Shown here piece after piece: positions 47,570-60,556 of a stretch of 64,000 bases of DNA (positions are counted from its first letter, which is position 1; every line of letters begins with the position of its first letter). Where the stretch lies: NCBI GenBank assembly GCA_965153455.1, contig OZ234494.1, forward strand, positions 6,262,001 to 6,326,000, given 5' to 3'. The DNA is from Sphagnum compactum (taxonomy: Eukaryota > Bryophyta > Sphagnopsida > Sphagnales). Below the pieces are notes generated by a model. The model was not told the DNA's origin and did not search any database. It saw nothing but the letters and a program-made list of their open reading frames with translations. The translations under genes and the position numbers were made by a program.

Positions 47570-47945
47570 TGGGTATTGGAGGTGCGAAGGCTCGAAAGGC
47601 ATCTTTTGATGTCGTTCAAAGTGTTCTTCACCCAATTGCAACCCAGGTTCGCCACACATCGTAGCAGTGTGAAAGAGTTTATAACCCTAAATTCCTATCT
47701 TTCATATATGTTGAACTATATTTGTTCAAGCAAAATTGTTTCTAATATCTTTGATGTGAACAACAAGCCTATTCAAATAGCAAGGTATGACATAAGCTTG
47801 TCCTTGTTAGGATAGGGTATCTAAAGGTAAACCTTCAAGCTGACAACAATATTGCATTGTGTTCTAGGGGTTCGAAGGCTAGGATTAAATCTTTTGATGT
47901 CATTCCAACTATTTATATTCCCAATTGTGACCAAGATTAACCATC
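47570..47945. repeat. Diverged direct duplication, spacing about 295 bp
   Basis: 47570-47650 (GTGCGAAGGCTCGAAAGGCA, then TCTTTTGATGTCGTTC) resembles 47865-47945 (GTTCGAAGGCTAGGATTAAA, then TCTTTTGATGTCATTC). The function of the duplicated segment is not recognised. Confidence 0.5.
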
Positions 47946-48199
47946 CTTCAAAGGTATGCATTAAGGGTTTCTACTTCTATTTCTGATCGAATTATCATGT
48001 GAATACAAAAAAATTCATCACAATCATTTCTATTCTAGTAATCTATCAATCTAGTAATAATAGATTACATCCAAAATAGATTCCAAATAACACATTTGAT
48101 TCAATAACATGGTGTGGATGTTCATATTTTCTTGTTGGCATACTAATTTCTACTTGCTCTACTAATGCATCTTACAATATTTCAAAAAACTCATGTTAT

Positions 48200-50460
48200 T
48201 GTTGTTGTTTAAATGGTGTCCCCATCATTGTTCCCTTCAACTGCTTCATCATCTATGAACTTCCTCATAATTTCCCTTCTTCTCCTTGAGACCAAAGATG
48301 TGGTTTGATTTGGTATGCTTCCTATTGTGAGGGATGCCATCACCGTTGCCTTTTCCTCTGCATATATTGGTAGTCCTTGCCTTTTTGGACTATCTTACAT
48401 CGTTCTGAACAATTCTTAAAGGTTTGGATATATGCCATGTGCAATTTCATCTATTAGTAACATTACCTATTATATGTGTGTAAACCACCTATTGTATGTG
48501 TTTACACAGTTGATATGTCTTACTATTTGGGACTCACCCTCTCCCCTCATCAGATACCATGTTTGATGTTGATCAGTCATCAATTTCTATGTTGATGGAT
48601 GGGACAACCTCATCATTGTTTTCATCCTCAAGATTCATCCACTATTGCCATGGTTCTTACTTCAACTAATGGGTCATCCATTAGCTTGGCCCTTGCTGAG
48701 AACATTGTATCCAAAAGAAATTCATGGATGGTTATGTCCCCTTTCGACCTGCATGTTGAGCTCCCAGTCTCAAGTGCTGCAAGAATACAAGAACTTGCAC
48801 ACATGTGAATTTCCCCCTTAACAAAATTACATTGCCTTTCCTATACAATTTTGATATTAATTTGTATGCAAGTTCCATGGGATATATGTTGTTGTTATCA
48901 AATCTAGAATTCCTCCACCAAGTGCTCGCAATAACATTCACTAAGTTCCTACATTAGAACATGGGTTGTCTCCTTTGCCCCCTCCAAAGAACCCCTTCAC
49001 TTCCCTTTTTGAATGTTTCATCATTCATGACATTGTATAAGACATCAAAATTAATAGGGTTTATGTTTAGATCAATGTAGGTTATCGAATTGTCAATCAA
49101 TCGAAAAGTTTGTTCTGGTTGTGTCCAACAAATAACCTCGAATAATAGTGTCTGCATATACCCCCGCTCCTCATTAGTTTTTTTAAGTTTGTGTGTTGAG
49201 GTATTGATGTTTTCCTAAACATATATATTTTTACATGTGCTCTTGGAGGATGTAAAGGTATTGAATTGATCATTGTCCACCACGTGAATTCCCTATTGAA
49301 CAAGGTCCCTCACATGTGTTTTTACATCTCCATCTGGAATTCACGATCCCAACAATCATGAATAAAACTCCTACGCCATCACAACCCCATAGGTTCACCC
49401 CTGCGACTATTGTTTCAAACCACTCCGGTGTTGCTCTTGCATTCCAACTAGGGCATGACTCCATTGGTAAACTATGCATTTTGTACCCATCCGGCACGTC
49501 CACCATGATGAGATTGAAATGTGTAATTTCTTTCTTCCCTTCTCTCCCCTTAAATCTTGGTAATGTAAGCTACATTCCCATTGATGTCCAATAGTTAGAT
49601 TTCTCAAGGTTTATTCAACTTGAAATGTGATCAATAGATTCGGTTTTAATTGTTTTGCAAACTGGTAACATGTTTGTACTCCCCAAACTTGTCTACAACG
49701 GGCATTGTTTCACCCTTCTGCCTTGTAGGTTTGGATCCAAGATTCAAGGATTAAAATCACATCCCTCTATAGAACTACTCTACTTGTGTTTGCCACTATA
49801 GAGTAGCCTGCAAAATGTTTTTTTTTTTTTTTTTTTTACATTTGTTGCATTTGCCTTCTTGCCATTACCACCCCCCCTTGTTGATGCGCCCTTTCATCCT
49901 CCCCTTCATGTTCCCTTGGTGATCCCTTTTATTGATTTAATAAATAAAATTGTCTAAGCCCCAATGAAATTTGGATCAAAATTTGTTGCATTGGACCCTG
50001 AAATTAGATGCATTACAGTGTGCATCCCCTCTGGGTCTTAATCTCTTCTTGCCTTTTTTTGTTGTTAAAATTGGGTTTGCAAGCACATTTTTTGAAGTTC
50101 TTGATATCTCTTTAGCTACAACAACATCCACTTACAACAAACCTAGTGTCCCTTTAGTTGGATTTTACGTCTTTTCTTTACAATTCTCAAATAATTCCTT
50201 CTCTTCATCATGAATTGTTGGGACATGTAAATTTAAATACCAACCTCCTACTCATAGGTGAGGAAGAAACCACCCCTTCAATTGTAATTCTCTCCAAAAT
50301 ACAATACTTAGTTTTGCCCACAATAGGAACCAAGATGGCAACATTTAAGGTCAGTATTAGAGGATCAATCTTTTTTCTACATGTCAAATTTGTTTCACTT
50401 TTGTGCATAAAACTTATCAATCATAATTTTCATTGTATAGTTAAAACACCTTTCTTGTTT
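48200..50460 (-). pseudogene. Unidentified decayed coding-like sequence, possibly methyltransferase-like in part
   Basis: On the minus strand several broken frames line up in order and look more protein-like than the plus strand. About 49270-49530 reads LIMVDVPDGYKMHS and, further on, TPEWFETIVAGVNLWG followed by GVGVLFMIVG. A D-V-P-[DY]-G/Y motif followed by a helix and a hydrophobic strand is reminiscent of the DPPY-type motif of N-methyltransferases, but this is only resemblance. A charged block (PREHEGEDERAHQQ) lies upstream near 49880-49930 and an acidic one (NLEDENNDEVV) near 48610-48640. Frames shift repeatedly and many stops intervene. I cannot name the family. Confidence 0.22.
49818..49838. 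repeat. T homopolymer
   Basis: About 21 consecutive T. Confidence 0.9.
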
Positions 50461-51561
50461 TTACATCTTGGACATGGTCAATTACATGGTTAAGATTTGT
50501 TATTTTGTGAATGACATTTTTGCAATTGACAAGTTCCATGGAAGGACGCAACATACCCTATAAACAATGTGAAATATAGTTGGCCAAAGTTGTTGGATAA
50601 AATTGTGGATTGGAAGGCATGGCATTTGTACTACAAATGAAAATTATCAATGGGAAGGACTACCATTGAGGTATTCACAATTGAAATTTCAATTCAAAAA
50701 AATTGTAGAAACTTAATGTGTCAAGGGAGTGATACATTTTTTATTTTATTTTTTATAATGATGGACAACACCAAACATGTTCAAGAATCTAGTTGATGTG
50801 AACCTATGCCAACATTTTTTGAACATTTATGGGTTAAATTCATCACAATTGTTTACATCTATAGACGTTATTTACTAGTTCAATCCTATTAGTTTATTGT
50901 ATGTAAAGCATTTTGGAGCAAATGAGGTTGTTTGCTAGTGAAAATCTCTGGCATTACAATGTAAAATCAATCTTATGAATGAATTTAAAATGTGTTTTCA
51001 TGTTTAGTGTACTCATTTACCTCAAATTTCCCCCATTTTGCCTAGAAATAGTATTTATGGGTGTACAATTTTAACAATTGTAAAGTAGAAAATATTGGGT
51101 CTAATACCTTTAGATTTTTCAAAGTAATGCAATGATTGTAATAACAGAAGGTGAATCGTTTAAAACATGTTTGATTATCACTCATAATGTTCCAATTTGA
51201 ATGCACATATACTTCAAAGCAAATGGATTAATTGGTGATTAAACATCCCAACCTTAAATGGTCGAATATCTAATCAATAATAAACAAGGAACATTTTAGT
51301 ATATCATTAAGATCTCCAATTATAATTGATATGGTTTTATGAAACAAAGTGGATGGGAAATTTTTCAGCATTTAAAGGTTGAATTAGAATGATAGCAAGG
51401 ATAGTTAACATCAAAAGAGGTGCACAAACATGTTTCCAAAATTCAATTTAAAAACTCAAGAATAATATGTCTTGGAGGTTTCAAATTGTCATAATTGTCG
51501 ACTAATCTTGGGTCTCATTTCATGGACCACATGATTTTCTACCATGGCAATCACATGCATT

Positions 51562-51720
51562 GACATGTCAGTGTCACATCACCAATATGTGGATTAATTA
51601 TTTGACATGTCAATGCCACATCAACAATATGTGGATTAATTATTTGACATATCAGCACCACGTCAACAACTAATACATTAATTATTCAACATGTCAACAC
51701 CACATCATTGCCATGTCAAA
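51562..51720. repeat. 42 bp tandem repeat, 3-4 copies
   Basis: The unit is TGACATGTCAATGCCACATC followed by AACAATATGTGGATTAATTA. GATTAATTA-type anchors at 51592, 51634 and 51676 are 42 bp apart. Each unit carries the small palindrome GACATGTC or a variant of it. Confidence 0.85.
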
Positions 51721-54700
51721 TGCTATGATGTCATAACTTAGGATCCACCCAAAAATGTGACAAAATTTGTGCACCCACACACCTTTGCACTCGAAATTTT
51801 GCACCCATGCATTCACAACCTCTGCATTCCCAATAACCACTTTTGTGCAAGGGTCAGTTATTATATGAGAGTGGTTATATGAGAATGCACCCACAACCTC
51901 CATACTCCAATGACCACTCTCGAAGTGCACATCTAGGTTTTATATAATGATATTTGTCACACAATCCCAAAACAATGTCCTCATGAATCTAAACACAATT
52001 AAAAGAACCCAAAGGGACTTTAGATGTTAACACTAGCCATTCAAACACTAAGAAAAATAATGTCCACGACAAGTACACTAGCTAATAACTAGAGTTCCAA
52101 AATAATTAATATACAACTATGCTAAAATTGTCCCATGGAGTTATGGGGAATTAATAAATAAATGTCATGTCAAAAAATCAAGAATTGTACTATAGTTGTA
52201 AGTTAGTTACAAGATGGACATTTATACAATAGAATATACACATTGTAAATATGGTTATAATCAACCATGTTCAACTTTGTTGACAAATTACACTTTAATA
52301 ACATGTAACAATTAAAGTAAATGTAGCACCCAATCAACAATTACTTTGCAACTAATCAATGGCATTAAGACATATGACGATGTCACATGTATGCATTTTC
52401 ATCACCATTAGATATGACACTATCAACTTGTTTGCAACTAATTGTCAACTATGATTCCCATTAGTACATTAATTGTTGTGCCACTAGGTTGACATTACAT
52501 AAATATTTATTTTCCATTATTTTATTATTATTATTCAACTATTTTCTTATTAGTCTTCCACTATATTACAATTCACAACATCATGTCACCTTACAAACCT
52601 ATCAAACCATAGAATTCATTAAGGAAAAAATCTATTTTTGAAATGAAAATTTTTAAATGTGTATATTGTATTACAAATTCAATTAGGGTGTACATATGGA
52701 TCTACTTTTATATACTTTGATGTTTATACATAAATGTTTAATTGCTTCACTAACAAGGTCGATTCCTTCAAGCCAATCATGTATTTATGTTTATTATAAA
52801 AAAATTCAAGATGAATTACCAAGGATATTTTTTTTCCTTCTAAAAATTAATATTTAGTAAACATGTAAGCCAAAGTTACCAAATCAACCCAGTCAACATT
52901 TGGACACATTAGTCAAATCAACCACATGATCGTTGTGAACAACTAGTAATGCAAAAAGATTCAACTTGAAATTTGAAATTTGAAAATATGAAATTTGGGC
53001 AAGAAACCTCTCAATAAATGACAGATGGTAGTAAATCAATAAATCTCCCCCTTTGCATCCACAACCTTCATACACGTATGCCTATTATCAAGAAACTCAA
53101 AATGATTTTTTCAAAAAAAAATTTGTTTCTTTAAACATTTTGTGCATTTCTTTATTTTTTAGTGATGCAATTACCGTATCATGTGTTACATAACTAAAAA
53201 TAATTTCTCCAATTTATAAATAAATTTGAAAGGTTATTACAATTTGTTTTTGTTTATTTAGAAAACTTAAAGGTAGAAGGTTGTTGTTCTTGGAGTTTGA
53301 AAATTTTTGTTTTTGTGCTTAGAGGTTGAAGGTTCTTGTTGTTGTTCTTGGAGGTTGAAGGCTCATGATTTATGTTATGTGAAATGTTTATTTGCATTTT
53401 ATTTTTTCAAATGATTTTTAAAAATCTTACATTTTCTTAGAAGTTGATTTGTAAAATGTAACTTATAATGATGAGGATTTGTGAAGGGTGAATTTTTTAA
53501 AATAATAATCATGTTGTGCTTTTGTTTATATTTGAACACTTAGATTTTTGGGGTGGAAGGTGGAGTTGAAATAAAATTTGTTTGTTCAAACACACGTTAT
53601 TTTTGTGCGTTCATGATGACACATTCTTGTGTTATTGGGCCAAATTTTGATAATGTTTGAATCCATCAAAATCAAAATTGTGCATACAAGGTAATATTTT
53701 TCCAAAAATAAAATGATGTTCCTGTTTGAAAAATATGGTTTTGAATAGAAAAACATGCACATGTCATGTTGTATAACTTGGTTAAATTATTAATAACTAT
53801 GTCATTAAATGTGTTATTTTTTGTTGTGTAATAATCCAAACCAATACATGCAAGAAGACAAATTCCAAAACAACAAATGTGAAGTAATAGACCAAATATG
53901 GTGACTTCTAACCACAATTTTTTAAATATGTGCTGCATTTTATTTTGAAACCACCATTGTATATTGCAAGTGTGGCTGATTATAGTTTAATTTGTATCAA
54001 TGTCATCTATGTTACATTTTAGTGATAAATAAGTTCTATTAATGGCATTACAATTGTAAATTTGTTTTATTTAAGTTGAAAAGATGGACATTTAGGTATA
54101 TTTTACATTACAATGTTATGTATATGTTATTGATTTCATTTCACATATGATATTGAATATCAGAATATATAGATTCTAAACAAACAAAGGTGGAATGAAG
54201 AAATTATGGCTCAAGTTTCATTTCAACAAAAAAAATTTAAAACATTAATTTATGGAAACATAATGTTTTAGATTCATGATAATATTTAATTATTGTGGTT
54301 CATCATTTTTGTGTGACCTTTTGTTTAGGCATAGGAAAATGGGTTTATTAGGTTCGTTGATGGATGAATAAAAAATATCACATAAGCATTAAGTTCGTCA
54401 ATGGATGAATTTGCCTATTAATCATTCCATAGTAATCACTTAATTTCCATTTACAAATTTCACAACTTTAAATTGTCACATAGTTGCTAATTAGTTGCAC
54501 CATTAATGTGTTTTCACTACACCTATAGTTACGAAAGAGTTACAATGGAAATCAATAGAGTTCATCATTTATGGATGGATGAACAACATCAACATGACAT
54601 TACAATGGTAGTTGAAAATTGATTGAATTGGAGTTGCACAACAATTGTTCCTACATAATTGCAACTAAATCACATGAGTTTCATATGTTTATAGTTTCAT

Positions 54701-54817
54701 TGCAATTCATGCAACTTGTTAAAATATTCATGTTATAAAAACACACTAATTTGTAATGAAGTTGCAAGTGGTCATTGCAACTCAAAAACCCAATTGCAAG
54801 GCTAGTTGTAAATCACC
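51721..54817. other. AT-rich gene-poor tract
   Basis: No gene recognised. Contains scattered short repeats such as GGAGGTTGAAGG near 53300-53360 (two or three copies). No RNA gene is visible. Confidence 0.4.
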
Positions 54818-55720
54818 CTATCTTTTCATAATGCAACTCATATCCAAAGGCTACAATGCATGGGGAGTATGTGAGGGCAAGGTTATCATATTTAATCTAG
54901 CTTGTTATGATTTTTTTATTGCTTTTAAACTAACATGTGATCCATGTCCACCTAGGATTAACAAACAATGATTGGATTGAAAAATCCCACTTGGGATCAA
55001 CTTTGTAGAAAATGAAAGAAATTGTTTGAACAACAAAGATGTCATCCATGTTTTTTCTCCTACATTGCCATACATGATCCTAGTTTGCATTCTCTAATGT
55101 AATCATCTTTGATTTTTTCTCCTTTGAAAATGTAGAATTTAGGTAGAACGTTTCTTGCTACACTAACAACACAATTAATTGTCAACCATTTTCTTAACTT
55201 TAGGATTATGACGTAAACCTTTTATGAACCCCTCTTTGCTAACACCCTTATTCAGGATTGTTTACTAGCCTAAATCCCTATTTTGTTTAAGTTTTGTAGT
55301 GTAATTGTGCTAGTTATAAATTGCTTGTAGGTTCTAATAGAAAGAAATGCATGCATTTTTTGTCAATCCTTGTGCCTTGGAAATTTCAAGTCCCTTTGCT
55401 AGTCGTGTTGAAATTTTTGGATGTTTACGTTTGAACCAATACCACCATGAATTCCTTGGGATCCCATCCTTGAATGGTGTAGGTTGAATTTGTGTCAATT
55501 CAACAACTTTGAATTTGAGTTGTTATAATGTAATTGGTAGTTCATAATCTTGCATGTCCAAAATCCAAGATATAACTTTTGCTTCCACTGATTCTAATAA
55601 CCTATGGGCCAACCTTCCTAGATCTAGTCTTGCCATTCAAGTGGTTTAAAATGATGTTGAGGGTATGTTTTAGTGGTAGCTTGCCCTCTTTAATGATGTA
55701 AGTCTTCTTTCCGTGGGGTC
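54818..55720 (-). pseudogene. CENP-B/Tigger-like (pogo-type) transposase pseudogene with HTH and DDE_1 domains
   Basis: Reading from 55720 down, the order is: a psq-type helix-turn-helix region (NHLNGKTRSRKVGP); a Tc5-type DNA-binding region (WILDMQDYELPITL, then VVELTQ, PTPFKDGIPRNSWWYWFKRK, LEISKAQGLTKNACISFY); then a DDE_1 catalytic domain (VLAKRGS, WLTINCVVSVARNVLPKFYI, FKGEKIKDDYI, TWMTSLLFKQFLSF, GHGSHVSLKAIKKS, MITLPSHTPHAL, PLDMSC). It is inactive. There are stops at 55060-55062 and 54851-54853 and others upstream, a frameshift in the T run at 55051-55056, and two expected catalytic aspartates are replaced (the DETG-type site reads N-K-I-G; the DGH site reads GGH at 54950-54952). The C terminus beyond PLDMSC is gone. 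Assignment is from recalled family motifs, without a search. Confidence 0.85.
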
Positions 55721-57576
55721 TAGGGCCTCTTATAATTATAGTTGTGCCTTTAATTATTCTTGCTAATTTGTGGCATTGTGTTCAAGGTTGAAAAAGAATG
55801 TTCTCCTTGTCCACAACTTGCTAATTGTTCTTCCTTTTGCATGACACATGCATCATCATGATTGATTTGATCCTTTTGGCCCTAACCTCCACCAAACTCG
55901 AAATTTTTGTTCAAGACCAACAAGTGGTATTCCTTTCTTTACTTTAAATTCAGACCAAGACCACAAAAATTTAGTTACTGGGTGTAATCACAAATCAATG
56001 AACCAATTCGTTTACTTTGTTTTAAAGAACTATAATCCTTTTGTTTTTAAAAAAAAATCATAAAAAGGAATTATTTAACAAAATATTTTTCAATTATTAA
56101 TTGTACTTATTATAGTTTTTCCAATATATCACTTTTTTTATTAGTCATTTTTTAATAAATATGAATTTTGCACTAGATTTTAATGTTTCGTCTCGAAAAT
56201 GATCACAATTTCAAATCATGCCAAAACAAATTAACTACTTGGAGGTTTATTCTTTTGTATTATAAGCTACAACTTTGTTTTAAACACCATTTACATTACA
56301 TCACATTTACATGCCATTAAAGATTCATGAACATCAAATAGACCCAAAATTTCAATTTTTTGGGGAAAAACATCAAATTATAGATTCCTTATATTTTGAG
56401 TGTTTTTTATGTGTGTCAAATAGTCCCCTATTATTACAAACAAATTCAACATCAAAAAGTTTGTATAGTATGAAAATCAAGGGCATTTTTGTGAAATTAG
56501 TAATGTTTGATAAAACATTTGCTCAACTTTAAAAGTCTTTTGTTCAAATCGAACTTGAAATCCAAAGATCTAATGGTTCAATTTAGATTTTTCAACATCC
56601 ATATTAATCATGAAGCACAACTTGCCACGATCAACATGCCATTAAAGGGGCACCACATAGGCATATATTGAAAAAAAATGCAGTTTTGAACATGAATTGA
56701 CATGGTTTTTGGCTTGTTGTTTTGCATTTTTACCCTACTTCCAAGTAAATATCAAGAGCATAAAATTCATTTTTTCCTCCAACATCTAAAATTAAATTGT
56801 TAAAATCTACTAAAAAAATTTAAACTAAGTTCTCATCCATCATTGATGTGTAGATTATGGAGTGAATCTCAAATTGTGATGTTGTTGAGCACATTGGAAA
56901 CTACAAGAGCCAATTTTCCTTTCAAAACATGGAACCTTTACATGTTTAACAACTCAATGATAGTATAAATATTTCCTAAATATTTCATTGTAAACCTTGT
57001 CTATACATGAACAAATGTATTCATCAAATGTAGGATCTACTTACACATCAACAAGTTTTTCCTTATTTAATTCACCTCTTAAACTATAATTTTGTTGCAT
57101 TCAACCTTTTTATCTACTTTCACCTCTTGAATTGCAACTCTACTACATTTAATGTTTTCCTTTACCTTCACCTTTATCTACTCTCTAGCACTTTTACACT
57201 CAGTTTGTTCTCCATACAATATTGATTTTAATCCTTTGGCTCTTGAAACTAGGAGTTCAAAAATATTCCACAATTCATGCTTAACATATTTTGGAATTTG
57301 GGACATTTTTCTTTTTTGGTGAAAAGAATAAAAAATGTTATTATATTGAAACATTTTTCCATTAAATTTTTGTTATTATATTTTTGGTGAGAAATGTGGG
57401 CAACATAATGCTAATTGACGTCTTTGTTGTTCTCAAATTGCTTCGCCACCAAACATTTTTCATAATGAACTGTAATGATTTTTAAATTTACCTTAAACTA
57501 GTCCTTTAACCAAACATTTAATATACCAACTCCACAACAATCTTGAAATTTCTCGCACCTTCCACATTTATTAAAT
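55721..57576. other. AT-rich intergenic DNA
   Basis: No gene recognised. The N-terminal start and the inverted end of the DDE_1 transposon should lie just right of 55720, but I could not identify a terminal repeat. Confidence 0.35.
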
Positions 57577-57800
57577 GCACCCACATCTATATAATGAACA
57601 TTTAAAACCTTAAATCAACTTTTAATCCACTTATCTCCAAACACTTACCCTCCAAGTCTTTATTTTATTCAACCCCATATGAGATCCCACACCCTCTCCC
57701 TATATCAAGGGCACCCACATTTGCATAATGAACACCTTAAACCCTAAATCAACTTTAAAATCACCTATCTCCAAACACTTAATCCTCCCATTCTTGTTTG
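57577..57800. repeat. 131 bp tandem duplication
   Basis: GCACCCACATCTATATAATG ... ATCTCCAAACACTTACCCTC at 57577-57655 recurs as GCACCCACATTTGCATAATG ... ATCTCCAAACACTTAATCCT at about 57709-57790. Confidence 0.8.
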
Positions 57801-58261
57801 TCCTAATTTTGTTCATGTGCACACCTCTATGAATATGATTGCAACTTCCAAATCACATCACCAAGAACCCAATTCTCTAAAGAGGTCATCGTTTGTTGAA
57901 AATGGGATATGGTCATGCCCATTATCAAACATGTATTCTATATTTCTAATCAAATGATCGATAAAGACAAATCACATTCTTCTTGCACTTTGCGTTCAAT
58001 ATTAGGCTGAAGGGTGAACAGTTGTAAGTGAGTATATTTTTGGTCATAAGCCCACCCACCCTTGTTCCATTAGGGTGTTTGGTCATGGGCGGGCATATGG
58101 TCATGGGCGAGCAAGTTTTGATCGATAATTGCGGAGCATTTGGTGATAGTCGTTTCTACCCTAGTACTTGAAACTATCTCCTCTTTGGTAAGTTACTTAC
58201 ACTAGCTCCAACCATTCAAGCGTCACTCAAAATGGCATTTTGACCCCAGGGGTGATGGGCC

Positions 58262-58475
58262 ATGTAGCATGGGGCATGCATGGCTCAATGGTATAACCCC
58301 ACTTCTGGGACCCACAAATAAGGTCCTAGGATCGAACCCAGTGGTGTGCAGGTGAAACTTCTGTCGGCCCTCTGCTCAATGAACTTGACTTGGGGGTGTC
58401 AATGGCTTGTCAGGTCAAAAGGTCTGCTGTTGTTGGTGTGCTTCCAAATAATAATAATATTATTATTAAATAAAA
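58262..58475 (+). mobile_element. tRNA-derived SINE with AAT-rich tail
   Basis: The head resembles a tRNA: A-box TGGCTCAATGGTA near 58280 and B-box GGATCGAACCC near 58329-58340, with a T-stem of type CTAGG/CCCAG around it. A tRNA-unrelated body of about 100 bp follows and ends at AATAATAATAATATTATTAT and AAATAAAA (58447-58475). A to B spacing and total length are right for a plant SINE. The acceptor stem does not close and there is no oligo-T terminator inside, so it is not a tRNA gene. ATGGGC occurs on both sides (about 58256 and 58477) as a possible short target duplication. Confidence 0.75.
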
Positions 58476-58914
58476 ATGGGCACATTGAATTGCTACAATT
58501 GGACCGCTCTCATATATTGATTCATTCAATGGCTTGTGTTATGAATGTTAGTGTTAGTACGATTACCCTTTTTTTTTTTCTTTTGGGTGGACCTCTTTTG
58601 ATTGGCCTACCACCCAAAAAAACACCCCGACTTTGGCAGATTTGTAAAATAAAAATCTGTTCACATGGGCACACACATGTAAGCGTGGTGAACAAAGTTT
58701 GGGGGCCACTCCCAAATAAAACATAATTTTGTAGTCTTCTTCTCTTTTGGGCTACTTCTAGAGTTTTACTTATAGAGGACTTTGGGCAAAACGGTATAGC
58801 ATAAAATGTGCTGCTGTTGGGAACATAATATATAACCATTTGAGCACTTGGTGGGAACATAAGGAACCATATGGAATATATTTGGGAACACCAAATTCCA
58901 AAAAAATCTCCTTC

Positions 58915-58927
58915 TCCCCCCCCCCCT
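58915..58927. repeat. C homopolymer
   Basis: About 11 consecutive C within a CTTCTCCCCC context. Confidence 0.85.
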
Positions 58928-59481
58928 TTTCTTTGGAAGGAAAAAAATGGGGCCTCCTGGATGCAAGTTTGCCTCCTCTCATTGGCTGGGAAGGATTTTC
59001 TATTTCTAATTTTTCTGTTGATCACCATTTGTGGCCTAAGCTAATAATGGCAGGGCATTGGTATAAATTTTGTCACTGTGCTGTATAAAGGGCCCCCCAA
59101 ATGAACCAAGCACTAAGTAGCACATTACACAGGATGGATGATATATGAACAGACAACACTTTTTTCTTGTCCCATAGCTACCATTCACATTCATCTATCT
59201 ACCTACATTGTAACCACCAAGTGCCTTACTTTACCTAATGAGATAGTACCACTTACATTCCTTACCCCACCTACTATTGAAAAAATTCCAACATGTGAAC
59301 TCCTAAATACTTGTCAATATGAGGGTTTGAGCTTGAGCCCTTTTTATTAAACACAAGCTTTTACTATTATTTTTCATTACAAGGATGAATTAGTTTTGAA
59401 TGTTTGAAAAATCCATCCATGTAATATTGATGCTCATTAACCCAGGTCCCAAAGTGAACCTTATAATTATCAAGTTTTTGG

Positions 59482-59515
<34 letters not shown>
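59482..59515. repeat. Compound AC/AT microsatellite
   Basis: About ten AC units followed directly by about seven AT units. Confidence 0.95.
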
Positions 59516-60534
59516 GATGTGGTGCAGCAATGTAAACTCCTTTTTGACTGATTGTGTTAGCTTTTTCTAAACTCTAAGTTTTTATAGATATTACGTTAAA
59601 TTGATAATTTTCATTTAAAACACTCATAAGTTGTTATAACTATTGAAAAACAACAATTTTTTTTTTTTATGTTTTAATTTTTTTTCCCTGGTTAGAATTA
59701 GTCAAAGATCAAGTTAAATATATTTATTTACTTTGTAATGAAATCATTCCATTATTCAAAATTGTTACTACTCTTGATCCCCCATCATAATAGGTCAACT
59801 CCAGTAGGCAGGTTCCAGATCCTACCATCTAAGTACTTCATCTACCAAATGGATTGAGTCCAAGCATCAAGATATAAGGGGGTAATTTTCTTTTCCATTT
59901 TTGTGACATCGAAAATTTGGCAAAATTAGTCAAATTTACACTAGAAAAAAGAATTACCAAAAATTTCCCAATTTCCTGTCAGAGAAAGTGACAACATTTT
60001 CCTTTAAAAAAAGAAAAACAATGGTCAGATCCCAACATAAATGTTTTTTTTAATATTATGGGTATGCCCCATTCCACCTAGGAACCTGTGGAGCGTGGCA
60101 GGGTGAGATGTCCTTCGGTCAGGTGGTAACAGGTTCTACCAGGGCCTATTTTTTATGGTAACCCATGTTCCCCAACTGTTGCTTCACATAACTAAAGTGT
60201 TCCCAATTGAGTGGAACAAGTATTTGATCATCTACCCCACCTATGGAAAATAATAATAACAATAATAATAAGATAATAAAACAAAAATTTGAGTACCTCA
60301 ATAAGACACCAAAACAGATTACAAAATCGATTCTCTCCTATTCCCTCGAATTTGAGGTATCTTTGAAGTGGCACATAGTTCTGCACTACCATTCAGGTTA
60401 CGGTGTTGAAAAGCAACAAATTCTTAGCAAGAATTGTATTATTGCTAGCTATATTAATAATTCAATCAAGAGTCTTGTCCCCCAGCTTCCCCACCTATGG
60501 TATTATTATATACCTTTTATTTGTCTTTTGTGTG
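59516..60534. other. AT-rich intergenic DNA with a repeat fragment
   Basis: 59935-60030 resembles 7380-7500 (both TTTCCCAA ... AAACAATGGTC). An AAT/AAC trinucleotide run is at 60247-60278. The 116-codon frame beginning at 60243 starts inside that run (poly-asparagine) and is not convincing. Confidence 0.4.
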
Positions 60535-60556
60535 ATATATATATATATATATATAT
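60535..60556. repeat. AT microsatellite
   Basis: About eleven AT units. Confidence 0.95.

Noticed and set aside
58262-58340. tRNA gene
   Set aside because: A and B boxes are present, but the acceptor stem does not close and a SINE body with an AAT tail follows.
58522-59028. 168-codon minus-strand open frame
   Set aside because: It crosses a C homopolymer and a T-rich run, has lysine- and glycine-rich stretches derived from them, and shows no recognisable domain.
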